Of a DNA stretch of 64,000 nt, positions 35,587-47,990 are shown piece by piece. The DNA is taken from NCBI GenBank assembly GCA_964017145.1, contig OZ024842.1, forward strand, positions 3,720,001 to 3,784,000, in the 5' to 3' direction. How positions within the stretch are numbered: the stretch's first letter is position 1; each line of letters begins with the position of its first letter. The position numbers and the translations under genes were made by a program. The notes beneath the pieces were generated by a model. The model had not been told where the DNA came from. It did not search any database and saw only the letters and a program-made list of their open reading frames with translations. Source of the stretch: Agrocybe praecox. Taxonomy: Eukaryota; Basidiomycota; Agaricomycetes; Agaricales; Agrocybaceae.

Positions 35587-38500
35587 GGTTGCCCACAGGT
35601 GGAAAAGGGAGGGGGGATGATGGAGGAGAGTGAAGAGAAGGGTAATGTATTGAACATCCCGCTAAGCATTAAATAAAGAACAGCCCAGCAAGGCAGCAAA
35701 CCCTCCAAGAGCTGTATGCGGCAGGGCTTAGGTCACCGAGGCACATGATTCAGTTTATTGCACGAGCTCTGCGGCGTTAAATTTAGTGTCTTTTTTTGAC
35801 CTGCAACACCTTTCAAATTCTAATCCAAAGGTCGCTTTAACCAATGAGTTGTCTTGTCAGCGTCGCATCTATGTTCTATCTTCTGGAGTAAATATGTTAG
35901 CTGCCTGAATTTTAAAGAGAAGGCAACACTGGTTTTTACCTGAATCCGAGCTAAACATTTACCCACCAGGGAAAGATGACATTGGAGTCTGCGAAAGTTG
36001 CTTCGCTGCAGGTCACAAACTCCGGAAGTTCACACATGAGACTTCTAACCTCGTAAAATCCGAACATAGTAGGATAAAACTAATCCATCTTCCAGCGCTA
36101 GATTCACTGTTTTTCTGTTTCGTTTCCTTGTCAGTCACTGACTAGTTACGTGAGTCAGACAGACCGACGGGCGACAAAGAGCTGTCTGGGCCAAGGCCAA
36201 GCTCGAGACCGAAACAAGGCCGTGAGCCCACAACCTTGAAGGACTCTGTTTGAGTTTGATGTACATGATGCACATGCATGATCCTTAAACAGACGCCAGG
36301 ACAAATTTAAATTGAAGCGGCGGTGTCGCACAACAGCCTTGTTTTACGAAGTTCAGCAAACTCTGAGAAATTGCCTTCGTGAATAATGTTTGTGTAGTCC
36401 AAACAGAGTAAGAAAACCAATGCAGGCCAAGATTCTCTACGGGACGAGTACCACGGAGTCAGGCTAGTATATTTCTTCGTGAACACAATGTTCGAGTGAA
36501 CTTTGTTTAAGATGGTATGATCAATAAGCGCAGAAAACGAATAAACAAATCAAGAGAATACTAAACTAGGCCTATTCAAGCCTATTCAGTACAAAGTCGG
36601 CGCGCTTAACTGATGAAACCTGTTGAAGGCTCCCTTCTTAAGATAGGATGCCAAGAGTACGAGACAAAATCTTGGATTCAAGGAAAACATACTCTTGTTT
36701 GTGAGATTTCTTGGATTTCATGGCATGCCAAACAACGGCGGGAGCTGCAAACAAAAACTGGTTTAAGCATCTGAACATTTTCCATGAGATGGGAAATAAA
36801 CAACAACCGACAGTAATTTCAGGATATTTGGTCGCAGAATGGAACCAGGAAATGGCGTAGAAATTCCTGGAAAGAAACGGACTCGCTTGGGATGACATGA
36901 AGATGAATGCCTGACGCGCTGATGCGCTGGAGCGAGTCAATAATCTCGGAATGGTGGAGTTTGAAGGACTGCGCACATTGACTAAGAACACGTTTTATGG
37001 TGAGTAAACACGTTGCACGATGAGGAGCAGTCACCACAGTTTATTGCCGACGACGGCAGGAGAAATTAAAGGGACAAGCAACAACCGAGCTTTCATGGCT
37101 CCGCAATTTCAGTCAGGTGGGCCATGGCAGTATGCATTGGGCTTCATATCCTGGTGAATGGCACGGACATCCGGGACTTCCGATTTAGCAACTGAAGGTA
37201 CGAATGCCAGGAAGCCCTATAGAAACGATGGATGTAAATATGATATGGATCCATTCTGGTGCCAGAGGACATGAAGATCGTAAAAGCTTTTAACAAGCAT
37301 AAACATCGACCTAAACATTAATTTTGTTAAGAGCTATTTGACGATTTGAAAAGGAAAAAATACATGCGTGAAATGAAATATTTATCCGGACTGTATTCTG
37401 GTTTGGTCCACCGGGAACGTCTTCATCAAGTGACCCAATGGTCAATATATCTGAGATGATTTCAGAGCGGAACACGAGCTCCATAGAGGCTCCCAAACTC
37501 GGTGCGACCGTAGATGGAATAGAAAAAGAGACCTGTCAACAGCCACTGTGAGAAGAAAATTCGTAAAGGAAAAACATTAACATACACACATGCATTGGAT
37601 TATAGGAAACCTATCATCGCGCCTAATACACCATACCCGTATCCGGATGAATTTTGATACTGGGAATGAAACGTCTATGCACTAGCACAAAGCGAGTATA
37701 TGCGCAGTACACAATCTCCATTCTGTTCCCGACATGCTTCCTGCCATGAGAGGGACGTGGAACGTTTTTCAGTGAGCAAGACCTCCTATTCATATTTCTG
37801 GCAACATAAAGCGCGCATAATCCCACCAAATGTGACAAATGTCGATAAATGAGGACTTTTAGCCTAGAAGGTTGATTTTAGACATTTGTTTAGCTTCTAA
37901 ACCGTTAGACTGGTTCCTGTTCCCAAGGCTCTTGAAGTGAGGGAGACGCTTGACTCCATGTGATAAAATTCTAGCCCAAAGAACAAGGAATGCCTTGGGA
38001 TTATCGCAGAAAATGTAACTGGCTTTGGAAAAGGCAAAAGGAAGAAAGAGAGACGGTGAGAATTTAGCATTTTGATTTTCCCGTTCGGACCGAGTGGCTG
38101 TGCTATACTTAGGGTACGATGTCAGTACTTCAGTTCTAAATTTAGACCAGGACAAAAATAAATTTTATACCACCGCCGAGCGACACAAAGAAACGAGAAA
38201 TTCAAGTGATAGCAATCATATGGCCATTTAACAAATATTAATTTGAAGCGTACTTCTAAGGTGGGCCATGAGAAAGACCAGTCAGACGATTGATTTTGAA
38301 TGTAAGCATAGTATTGTCAGTCCCAATAATCTTGGAGGAAGTAACTCAGCTCCCAGCACCTAGATCCATGTACTCGTACTCTCGGCATATCTCATTTTTT
38401 TATATCATTTTCTAACCGGACGGATGCTGGCATGTAAAAACACCAGTATATTGTGCGCGTACGGTAATTGATGGCAAGCAATCGGCAGTGGATAAATTAA

Positions 38501-40923
38501 ATTTCACGTCAGGTTATTTTCCCCAAGCCTGCTACTCTATTCCAGGCCATTGTAACCGTTCTCAGGCGGCTAAACGCATAAACGATATTGAATTAGAATT
38601 TGAAAAAGAAAGACTGAGATCAATCCTTGAGCAGGTAGCATTATCTCACGTCAACAAACTTCTTAAGTTACACCACACACCATACTGGCGGAGCTGGTCT
38701 ATTAGATTTTTATCTTCCTTGATTGCGTTGCCGACGGTAGAAAAGAGGATGATGCGCGTCAATGTAACCCGTATGATCGAGTAAAAATACGTCACTTCCA
38801 TTGATTAGTAGACACGTTGGAAATGTTAGAAATGGAAAGAATATCAAAACAGTGTTCCCGACATCGATAATGATTAATGAACACTGATGTTGATGTCGAC
38901 TGTTCACTCGCTCACGATTTATGACTAAGTTGTACTGATTTGAAAAAGCATACTATCTGCCCGCGTGAGGGCGACTTGTCTTCGGAGTAATACATTTAAA
39001 ATCCGGGCTCCCAGTGTACCTGATCCTGGGAGACATGCACGACATATCAAATCTACATGCCTCTTTTATCCAATCCTAATTTATTCTTGGATTCTGTGTG
39101 GTTCTAGTCCTCTGAAGCTCAGATTAATGGCCCCGCATTATCAGTGTCTAATCATAATACCATCAATCAGGCCCGGGACGTGCCTGGGTAGTGTTTCTCA
39201 GGGAGATAGTATCGCAGCAAAGAACAGACTAGGAGCAAGATATTCTTCAAACTGAGAAGGCCCGGCGCTTACTATCTGTTCCGCTATCTGTTCCGCTGGC
39301 GCCTTATCATTGCTGCGTCGTCATTGTCTACTTAATATAGTGTGGCGCAGGCCCGCTGATCGAAACCTCCTGATTGTTTATGTCCATTGTCCATATATGG
39401 GTTATGAACGCGTGAAATGCAACATACCGGTTTAGGATGTCAGGAATCGGAGCCATTCTATTCACCGCGACGACAGCTCGCTGACAAATATCTGATTGGA
39501 TCCGGATAGCCATCATGTATAAAGCGCCCGCTTTACAGACGCGTTCAGTGTTTAAAAATATAATTTCGTAATCTCAAAAGACGCGCGCAGTCCGGAATGA
39601 ACGAATGCGATATAAAAACATCCCAAACCTCGTACAAATTCAACGGCGCATGGAAGAACCTCCAAGGATAGATGGCGGAAGTAACCGTGACTGCATCAAA
39701 CGGGGAGATGACTTATCTTGTGAGTTACATGGAGAATGAACACGTACTGGGGACGGGTTGGCACTAGGAATACTAGTACTGTATAATGAAGATTATTATC
39801 AAGTTGACGAACCTTATTTAGAAAACTCGCTTGATTGACTCAGATTTGCGTGCATTTACTCCCTTGGACACATATGTCTGGCCCAAGTCTGGCCCTGCGT
39901 GACCAAGGCCTAATAATATATCTTAATATGTAAACTTTGAGGGGAAATGATAACTGTGCCTCCACATTGCCACCACTATATTGTGCGCCAAAAAAACAGT
40001 GTCAGATAAGAAAACCGGTTGGATGTGTTCTCACCGGTTGAACTTCACCAGTTACGACGCTATGAACGTAGTCGTCCAACAACTATCAGTTGCGACTGGG
40101 GTCGGAGTTGTTTCTGAAAGCGCCGTCGTGGCGAGTGCCATCTTTGAAGAGTTCTGAGAATAAGTGTGCAGGCCCGTGTAAGTGATGTGTTTGATTTTAC
40201 CGTCAGTGAAATGGCCGAGACTATGACCATCACAGACCCTTGAGGTAAATCATTTGTTCAGACATTGCTGAAAAGTAAGAGAGAAGTATATCCCATATAT
40301 CGACCTTACAATCACAGGCCGACATTCAAGGATGAACGTGTTTGCCTATAAATGTTCTATAAGCCACTACCGATATTTTGCCCTAGATAAGGCTGCGAGA
40401 ACTAGGTAGTCAGATGGTCACCCAACAGGAGAAAGTAGGGAAAGAACGACCACAAGACCACGGTTTAACATGGCGATAAGACAATTCAACCGTCTATAAC
40501 ACTTGAAACCGGGTCAAAAATTGGCCGCTCAGGGCATCAAGGAACAGCGCTCGGTGCGTCATATGAATATCCTACAAAATAGTAGCGTCGAAATTCAACT
40601 GCGTGTCTCCTTGAAGAAAACCATATGAACGATTTTTTACAATGCGCCAAGACAAGCCGCAGAGGTTAAACGAAGGGACCATAAGAGTGCATGTTGCATG
40701 GTTCATATATATGTTATACATGGATGGAAGCATGGTCACAAAAAAATAGTAAAGTGCTTAGAAAGCGAACGACGCAGAGTGAGAAAAATGGCAGGGAAAA
40801 AGGAAAAACGCACTAAAGGTAACATAAACACTGATAGAGTCCGTACTACGGGAGATGTAGTTTGATCAGCAAGACATACTATCGGAAACCCAAAAAGAGA
40901 TGAAACATACCTTGACCTTGTAA
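35587..40923. other. gene-poor region, 5.3 kb
   Basis: Only short frames occur (the longest is about 117 codons on the minus strand, 36638-36991, without domain features). A tandem duplicate of CTATCTGTTCCG sits near 39270-39293. I see no RNA gene, transposase or reverse transcriptase. The first few hundred bases are the glucanase promoter. Confidence 0.4.
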
Positions 40924-42048
40924 CTAATACTCTACGGCATCGTCGTCATCTGCTTGAGCAGCAGGTTCGTCCTTTTTATCCGTTTCGCTGGCAGCAGCAG
41001 TCGCTTTCGATTCGTCTTTCTTCGTGGCAGACGTGTCGTCCACCTCCATGGCAGTGTCCTTATCGTCTGCAGTCGGTGGTGGCACATCTGTATCCATTTC
41101 GTCCTGCATTTTCTCCTTTCTCTGTCGACTATCTTCCTCTGCTACCCTTTGTCGCAATTGATTAATCTCTTCAACGCCAGCCACCCGTTCCTCTTTGAAA
41201 TGTTGCCATTCCTTTTCCGCTGCTTCAGCGACCTGTGCAATGTATGGGCTCGTCATCAATTCTATAAACAAGAATCCACACTCCCCAGCTTACCTCGGCT
41301 TTTCTTCTGGTCAGGAAACTTTCTTGTTCGGGAGTAAGGATGGCAGGTAGGTAGTAAAGTGGAGGAGGATGCGACCGCGGTACAGGGGCCAATGGATTTG
41401 TGGATGACAATGATGATGAATCCTCTGAACCAATTACATCGGACGTTAGCAAGAAGTTCGCTAGAAATGGTAGTCTCGTGCGACGAAGTTTGTACTAGAG
41501 AAAATTTTAGATGAGTCGATATAAGAAGAAAAAATAACAGAGAAAAGTAAACATACTATCGAATCCTTCAACTGTAAGTCTTCTTCCTTTCGATTGGCCG
41601 TCGTCTTATCCTTCTTCGCATCCTCGGCTCGCCTGACAGAATCAGTTTCTTTTCGAAGCTTAGCTTGTAGTCTTTGTTCAATTAACTGCCTTTTCTTCGC
41701 CTGGGACCGACCAATACGTGTTAGAAATGACACCCACTTAAACAAGACGATAGAGGACTTACAGCTTCGCTTGCGTTTCTCTCTTTATCCTCAATCTTCG
41801 CCTTGTTTAGAGTGCCGATTACAAGTCCGAACATGCTCTTCCCCTTTTTACGCTCCCTGCCGCCGAGAGCAGCAGAAAAATCCAACCGCGGTCGCTTCTT
41901 AGCGTCATTTGAAGCCTGGACGGGTTCCGTTGGCGATTTTGGGGTTTCTGCTGTATTAACCTGAGTTTCCGTGCGAATGGTTCTGTTTTTGTGATTCATT
42001 AGAGTAAGTATATACTGTAAAGTATGGTACATACTCTTCGGTGGACAT
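40924..42048 (-). CDS. pinin/SDK/memA-domain protein, 295 aa
   Basis: Five exons on the minus strand: 42048-42035 (14 nt), 41982-41763, 41700-41557, 41494-41294 and 41232-40924, 888 nt in phase. The conserved core reads RERKKGKSMFGLVIGTLNKA, AKKRQLIEQRLQAKLRKETD, TTANRKEEDLQLKDSIYKLR, then PPPLYYLPAILTPEQESFL and a helical VAEAAEKEWQHFKEER. This matches the pinin/SDK/memA domain of nuclear proteins that sit in or near the spliceosome and exon-junction complex. The C-terminus is acidic (DDDDAVEY) after a Lys/Asp/Ala-rich disordered part. It shares a 117-bp upstream region with the divergent SRP72 gene. The tiny first exon encodes only MSTE plus part of the next codon. Confidence 0.9.
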
Positions 42049-42165
42049 TATCGGTTGTTTTGAAGAATATGGGAGGAAGAGAACAACGTCAGAGAGCGTG
42101 AGAAGAGACGGTGGCCAGATTTGGCGACAGTGACAGTCTTTCTCCTGATAACGCTTTCCTGAACG
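42049..42165. promoter_or_regulatory. bidirectional promoter between pinin-like and SRP72 genes
   Basis: Only 117 bp separate the two start codons, so both core promoters and both 5' leaders must fit here. No TATA box is visible, as is usual for housekeeping bidirectional promoters. Confidence 0.55.
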
Positions 42166-43290
42166 ATGCCGCCCAAATCTTCTGCTAAACCGAGCTCCAT
42201 GACCCATAAACCTAATTGGAAGGACAACAAAGGCGTATCTAAACAGCCTCTATCCACACAAGAACGTCTAAAACGCCTGTTTACGTCTTTGTGCGCTCAA
42301 ATAGACGGCGGTCACTTTACCAACGCAGTGAAGACATGCGACAAGAGTGTGTTGATTTCCTACACTATTAACTAATGAAACTTCTAAACTGTATCTCACA
42401 CAGTATTGCGTCTTGATCCTAAAGACCCAGATGCTCGTCAAACGAAATTGTTTCTGCTGTTGCAGACAGAGCAGTATAATGCTGCTCTAGCTCACATAGA
42501 CTCGGATGAAGACCCTGATCATCACGCTTATGAACGAGCTTATTCACTTTATCGTTTGCAACGTGAATCTGATACAAGAGATTTGTTGGAAGAAATAAAG
42601 AAGGAAAATGGAGATGATGATCGCGGTATCGTACACCTCGAAGCTCAATTAGCAAGTCGTTCAACGCTCTCGTCCACCTTTCTAAAAACTATAACTTTTG
42701 CTTCCTACAGAGCTACAGAGAAGGATCATACGAAGTAGCCTTTGAACTGTACAACCAATTGCTCGACACCGCTGAAGCCGTGAGTCGCCCCGAATATAAT
42801 CTTCGTCTCATAATTGATTAGACGTCATCCACGAAAGAATTCAGAAGAGCACTCCGATATCCTGACTAACCTTCAGGCATCGCAAAGGCATCTAGATTTT
42901 ATAAACTCTGGGTTTCTACATGCGTTGGACACTTTGCCAACTTCAGTCACGTCTGCACTTGAAACTGCCCCGCCCCCTGTTCAGCAATCAACCACGGCAG
43001 CTATTGCTTCTGCATCTACATCAGCCGGTGCACCCGTGGAAGATACCAAGACCAAACCGAAGAAAATACGTATGTCGCGTGTACCTGCTGGTGTTACTCC
43101 AGGAGTTACCCCGCCACCTGACCCGGAGCGTTGGTTGAAGAAGAGCGAGCGTTCAACTTTCGGACAAGGAAGAAGAAGGAAAGGAGCCGGTGGAGGGGGT
43201 GCCACTCAAGGAAGTGCGACTGTGGAGAGTGCACCAGCGCAAACAGGGAGTAACAAGAGTGGTGCTGGCAAGGGGAAGAAGAAAAAGTGA
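42166..43290 (+). CDS. SRP72: signal recognition particle subunit SRP72, short form, 316 aa
   Basis: Four exons: 42166-42346, 42404-42651, 42711-42779 and 42838-43290 (951 nt, in phase). The second intron (42652-42710) starts with GC (GCAAGT). The N-terminal part is helical TPR-like repeat (VKTCDKILRLDPKDPDARQT, HAYERAYSLYRLQRES, SYREGSYEVAFELYNQLLDT). The C-terminus has the SRP72 RNA-binding signature PPPDPERWLKKSERSTF, followed by Gly/Lys-rich sequence ending KGKKKK. SRP72 binds SRP68 and 7S RNA in the particle that targets ribosomes to the ER. Family members are usually about 600 residues or more, so most of the middle TPR array seems to be absent; this could be a lineage-specific short form, an internal deletion, or exons I failed to see. 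Confidence 0.8.
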
Positions 43291-44282
43291 GGTTCCCTGC
43301 AAGTCACTTCTGTTTGAGTAAACTGAACTTTCATTTGAATAGGTAATCAATCACACTTGGTTAGTCTATTAAAAGGCTCTGTAATGGCAATTTTTTAAAC
43401 CTCATGGAGGCCTGCCTCCACATTACATAAGTTTTCGTTGTATGACACTACAGAGATATCTCTCCTTGCCTGCGCAAAGCACTCATCTTTCTTGTGTTTG
43501 CAGAGCCCACATAGTGGTACATACTAGTGAAGCTCCTCGGGACAAGTACTTCCCGAATGTCCATATGTCGTCGAATTGTCCCGGAGAATGACTGCGTCAA
43601 CGACCTACTACAGTGATCAAATGGAACCGATGTATTAAAAACCTCATGTTGACCCCTTCGCTTTCTTCACGTTCCGCTGTGTTTTCTATGTGTTACCCAT
43701 AACACCTGACCGTGCAGTGTCTATCTGAACGTGGTTCATAATGAAGATCTACCTTTAACATGAGGACATTTCCCCAGGGAGTCGGAATAGTCGGACATGA
43801 ACTCAAAAAAGAAAAGGTCAATTTGTAGCACACAGGTATGCCGTCTCTACGCACGCAATGCACGCTTCTGATTACAGCACAAGGACTACGATTGGTCCGA
43901 GATTTTGTTGCGTAGCGTTTCTCGAATCATTTTTCGTTCTAAACTTTAATAGGGATGTAGATGACGCTTCTTGTGGAACGAGCTCCTGGAGTATTCGTCG
44001 TAAAGGTCGAATATCTTATTTCCCTACACGTGCATTAGCTGATGCGGGGCTTTGTTTTACAGCACGCTAGTCTGCTTCGGCGATGTTATCAACGCAGCGT
44101 GCAACTGTTCCATCACCATGCGCATGGTGGCTGGTCGTTTTCCTGTTAATATGTTCGATGGGATGACGATGCCCAATGCTTTAAAAGACTGGACTCCAGC
44201 ATGCTACTAACTAACATTCCCCTTCCTCTTTTCTACAGAACTCCTCTTCTCACTCAAAGTAATAGTTGAAGCTTCCCATAAA
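43291..44282. other. intergenic, no supported gene
   Basis: No coding signal beyond short frames. The right part is pyrimidine-rich (CCTTCCTCTTTTCTACAG at 44222-44239), which may be the acceptor of a 5' leader intron of the next gene. Confidence 0.35.
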
Positions 44283-46174
44283 ATGTTGTTATCGAAAGTC
44301 CTTGGTGTCATCATCATCGCCAGAAATGGTGACCGCCTCAACTACTACCAGGACCCTTACAACTACGCTGCATCGAACACGGAGACCACTGCCCTCGGAG
44401 AGGTAATTTGGCGTCTTTCTATCTTTGTAATATCGTCATTTTGATATCTTTAATTTTCAGGTCGAGTCTCACAGTCTCGGAAGCCTCCTCCGATCAACCT
44501 ACTTCGACAGCAGCTCGCCCTCCTACATTGAGGGCATCCGTGCCGACCTTGTGGACAACAGTGAAGTCAAGGTCCGCGTTAAGGCTGGTGTAGAGGGTAG
44601 CGTCGTCTTCGACTCTGCCATTGCCCTCCTCCAAGGTCTTTTCCCACCCAACCCAAACAACAAGATCGTCCTTGCCAACGAGACCACCATCGTTGCTCCT
44701 CTTGGTGGCTACCAATATGTCCCAGGTACGTTGTGATGCTCGATGAAAATTTGAACACATCTAAGCTTGAATTCCAATAGTCGAAACTGTTGAACCCGGA
44801 AATGACCGCTCTTTGGAAAGCTGGACCAACTGCCCAGTACGTTTTCTCTGATTTCTGAAAATAGCATCATATCAATAGGCGTTCTTTAGTCATTCGAAAA
44901 GCACACCAAGGCTTTCTACAACTCTGCTCAATTCAAGGCCAAAGCACAGGAGGCTTCATCTTTCTTCAACGGCGTGAGGGACTACGTTTTCGGCCGCCCA
45001 ACCACCCTTGAGAATGCTGTAAGTGGATATATACCATCAATAACCTCCAATGTCTAACTCATTTTTGTTTTCAGTGGAACGTGGGTTGAAGCCTCGTTAA
45101 GATTTATTTGTGCCTTACTAAAATTAATACCCAGATCTACGACTTCATCAACTCGGAACTTACCCACAACAAGACCTACGCTCACCGTCTTCCTCCTAGC
45201 TTCCTCGAACAAGCGCGTCACTGGGCCAACTACCACGAGAGTGGAGTCTTCTCCGACGAAGATATCACTGGCATTGGAAATGGTTCGTGGTATTTCTTAC
45301 TTTGTATGTGCTAAATTCTTTGCCAACGTTGACTTTTCTTTTCGTATGTAGTTGCTGGTCGCACCCTCCTCCACACCATTCTCGAGTCTCTTGAGCGCAT
45401 TGCCTTTAACGGCGACCCCATGCAATTCATGCTTGTCGAAACCACCTACCAGCCATTCGTCTCCTTCTTCCAACAAACCGGTGTTACCAAAGAACACCCT
45501 GAGATGTCCGGCATCCGTGAGTATCTCTCCTTCGGGCTTACTCCTATGCGTTGTTCATTTTCATATTTCAGCAAACTATGCCTCCGCCATTGCTATCGAG
45601 CTCCGCCGCGGCTCTCCCCCCGACGTCCGTGACTTCCTCCGCATCCGATTCAAGAACGGAACCGCCACAGGATTCGAAGATGTTCACGTCTTTGGCCACC
45701 ATGCTGACATCCCCTTCACCGAATTCGTCTACCGCGCCGAGGTATTTAACTCGTTCATTCTGACTTGCCTTATTCAAGCGTTAATTATCCCGCCATCAGA
45801 GTGCTGCTATCACTAGCAACAAGCAATGGATGGAAGTCTGTGGCGTCAAGTCGACTTCTGCTCTCAACGTACTCGATGCTGTCCCCTCCGTCTCTGACAA
45901 TCTTTTCACTTACATCATGGCTTTCTCTGCCCTCGTCGGTATGCTCTACGGCTTCATAACTCTTTACAAGAAGCGTCGTGCCGAGCAACGCCGTGTTAAG
46001 CTCCAGGGTGAAGAGGTAAGTCAAGTCGTTTACGCCGACTACGGCTCTATCGCGCGGCCCTCGATTCGAGGCGCTGAACGAGAAGATCATCCAATTAAGT
46101 TGGATGACTCGTTCGGCGAGCAGACTTTCGCAGGCTCGGAGTATTATCCCGAAAATCCTCGATGGGTACTGTAG
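44283..46174 (+). CDS. histidine-phosphatase-fold membrane protein lacking the catalytic His, 477 aa
   Basis: Nine exons: 44283-44402, 44461-44725, 44781-44836, 44890-45018, 45075-45080, 45135-45282, 45352-45516, 45572-45741 and 45800-46174 (1434 nt, in phase). Exon 5 is only 6 nt and encodes Trp-Asn. The layout follows branch-2 histidine acid phosphatases: a motif at the N-terminus, LGEVESHSLGSLLR, FPPNPNNKI, WNIYDFINSEL and a late Arg-rich strand. The active-site RHG-x-R, however, reads ARNGDR, so the nucleophilic His is Asn, and no HD/HDT proton-donor motif is visible. One membrane segment (about residues 387-408, YIMAFSALVGMLYGFITLY) precedes a basic cytosolic tail. It is probably a catalytically dead or altered relative. 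A strong GTAAGT inside the last exon could allow a shorter tail. Confidence 0.8.
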
Positions 46175-46946
46175 TCCGCGAAAGCCCTTGTTGGCTGTGG
46201 GGTGCTTTGCTGGCAGGTTCCCTGCAAAGTTTGCTTTGGAATGGCGCGGTTGCTCATATATTTTCTCGTTATCTATCACAGCGTGCTATCGTCCAACCTA
46301 TGAATGAAAAGATCAGGTTGGTTTGAATGACCTTGATCATGATTTACACGACTCTCTTTCTCTCTTTTCACGCTCTTTTGTTTGCTTTACCTCGTTTGAT
46401 CGCTGGACAGTCGTTTTCGGATACATGTCTTAGTTCTTATCATTTTCACGTCTCATAAAATGTATATAACCTTCACTGCATATTGTATTTATTTGCCATC
46501 TTTCAAACGCATTGACCATTCACGAAGTTACGGTTTTCTTGTGCACATTTTGCAGTGTTTCGAATGACAGACACTAGAACCCACTTTGATTCGTTGAACT
46601 AGTACTTACTTCAACGTTTTCGACCTCCTGCCTGGACATATACTCCCCAGAATACTCACTTATAATGGGTGTTAACGACAACATGCGTGCATACCTATTT
46701 GAAATCAACATATCAAATCCCCGTATATGGGCCTCGCTTTATTATTCTGATCGGAATTTTGCTTTCATCGAGGGCTGTGTCGGGAGCGACAAAGACTTGA
46801 TCCAAACGTCAATTGTTGTTTTCATGCCAACCGAGAAACGCGGATTCCATGCATCATAGGCTTTTACATCCTCTCACTCCCTTCCTTTTGTACAGTGGTC
46901 ACTGGGTGGCCTACTAATTAACCTACGGACAAAACACCTTTGAAAA
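46175..46946. other. intergenic, one weak short frame
   Basis: A 64-codon frame at 46665-46859 has acceptable composition but no supporting motif. The first part is probably the 3' UTR of the phosphatase-like gene. Confidence 0.35.
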
Positions 46947-47468
46947 ATGTCAGACGCCGCTGATTGTTGTGGGTTGTGTTTCTGCTGTTGTGCAATTGCT
47001 GGTAAGCCACGTCCTCTATTCCTTCACAAGTTACAATCACAAGTTATCGGATTAATCTTTCATGCACTGCAGCGTTATGTGGCAGAGGATGCCTGTACTG
47101 TACGTTTAGATTTTCATATTCTGCCACCTTTTGAAATGAACTCGTGCTAACCGATATACAACAGGGCCATGTTGTCGTGACAGAAGATTAGCAGCTGAAG
47201 AAGAAGAGTACGCTGCTCAGGTGGAAGAGGCTCAGTTGTACAACAACACAGACGGGGACGTCCCAAATCAAATGCCTATGATGACCAAGGGGGGAGAATA
47301 TGCTCAAGCCCAATCTCCAGAACGTGCCAGTACGTGTTCTCAATTATATTGCCATTATATACACTTACAGTTTTCGGCATGAGCGCAGATGTTATTCGTG
47401 ATCTCAGACAAGACGCACCAGACGCGCAACCTACAAAGCAGAGTTATGCCGAAAGACACGGGAATTAA
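46947..47468 (+). CDS. small Cys-rich protein, 108 aa, probably lipidated
   Basis: Four exons: 46947-47001, 47073-47099, 47165-47329 and 47389-47468 (327 nt; the first three end after one base of a codon, so the junctions are consistent). Introns are 71, 65 and 59 nt with good GTAAGC/GTACGT donors. The N-terminal 33 residues are packed with cysteine (CCGLCFCCCAIA, LCGRGCLYWPCCRD), a pattern that is often palmitoylated and would hold the protein at a membrane. The remainder is hydrophilic and probably helical then disordered (AAEEEEYAAQVEEAQLYNNT). No known domain is recognised. The second exon is only 27 nt, which makes the gene easy to miss. Confidence 0.6.
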
Positions 47469-47990
47469 AAGGACCCCCGAATCAATTGCTCCAAACGTTA
47501 CTTGAAGTAATGACTACCTTGAAGAGCCGCAAATACACACCGAGTCTATGACCTCAAACAAAATATCAACAGGAAGAATCTCCGCTTTGTGAAGGTTAGT
47601 ATACCCCGAGTCAGGGACTCGATAGCCTATTTCGAATTTGTTATGGACAGTCTGTGATAATTATGATACAATTAGAGTGCAAAGGACATCTATTGATTTA
47701 TGGAGTTAACCAATAGCATCTGGCGATTGGGTGTCATTAATTCATTAATAGGACGGTGACAGAGTCTCAGTACTCAGTAGTGTAACTAGTATTCTGTTTG
47801 AACCTAAAACCCCAATGCAAAGATTTGTAGAATTTCTTGAGAATTTCTCTCTCTCGCTTTTTGCCAATCGAAAAGAGGTATCCCATCCATGGTCATTGGT
47901 CAACAATTAAAATTCGTCAGTCGTTTTTTCCTCCAACAAACGGCTGCAAAAAGGTTGTAGACTTGCGTCGAGGTTCCTAGTTGCATCAAG
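47469..47990. other. spacer before duplicated segment
   Basis: No gene is seen. It ends where similarity to the second copy of the segmental duplication begins. Confidence 0.35.

Noticed and set aside
38488..38784. 98-codon frame in the gene-poor region
   Set aside because: Reasonable composition but no motif, no neighbours and no splice context.
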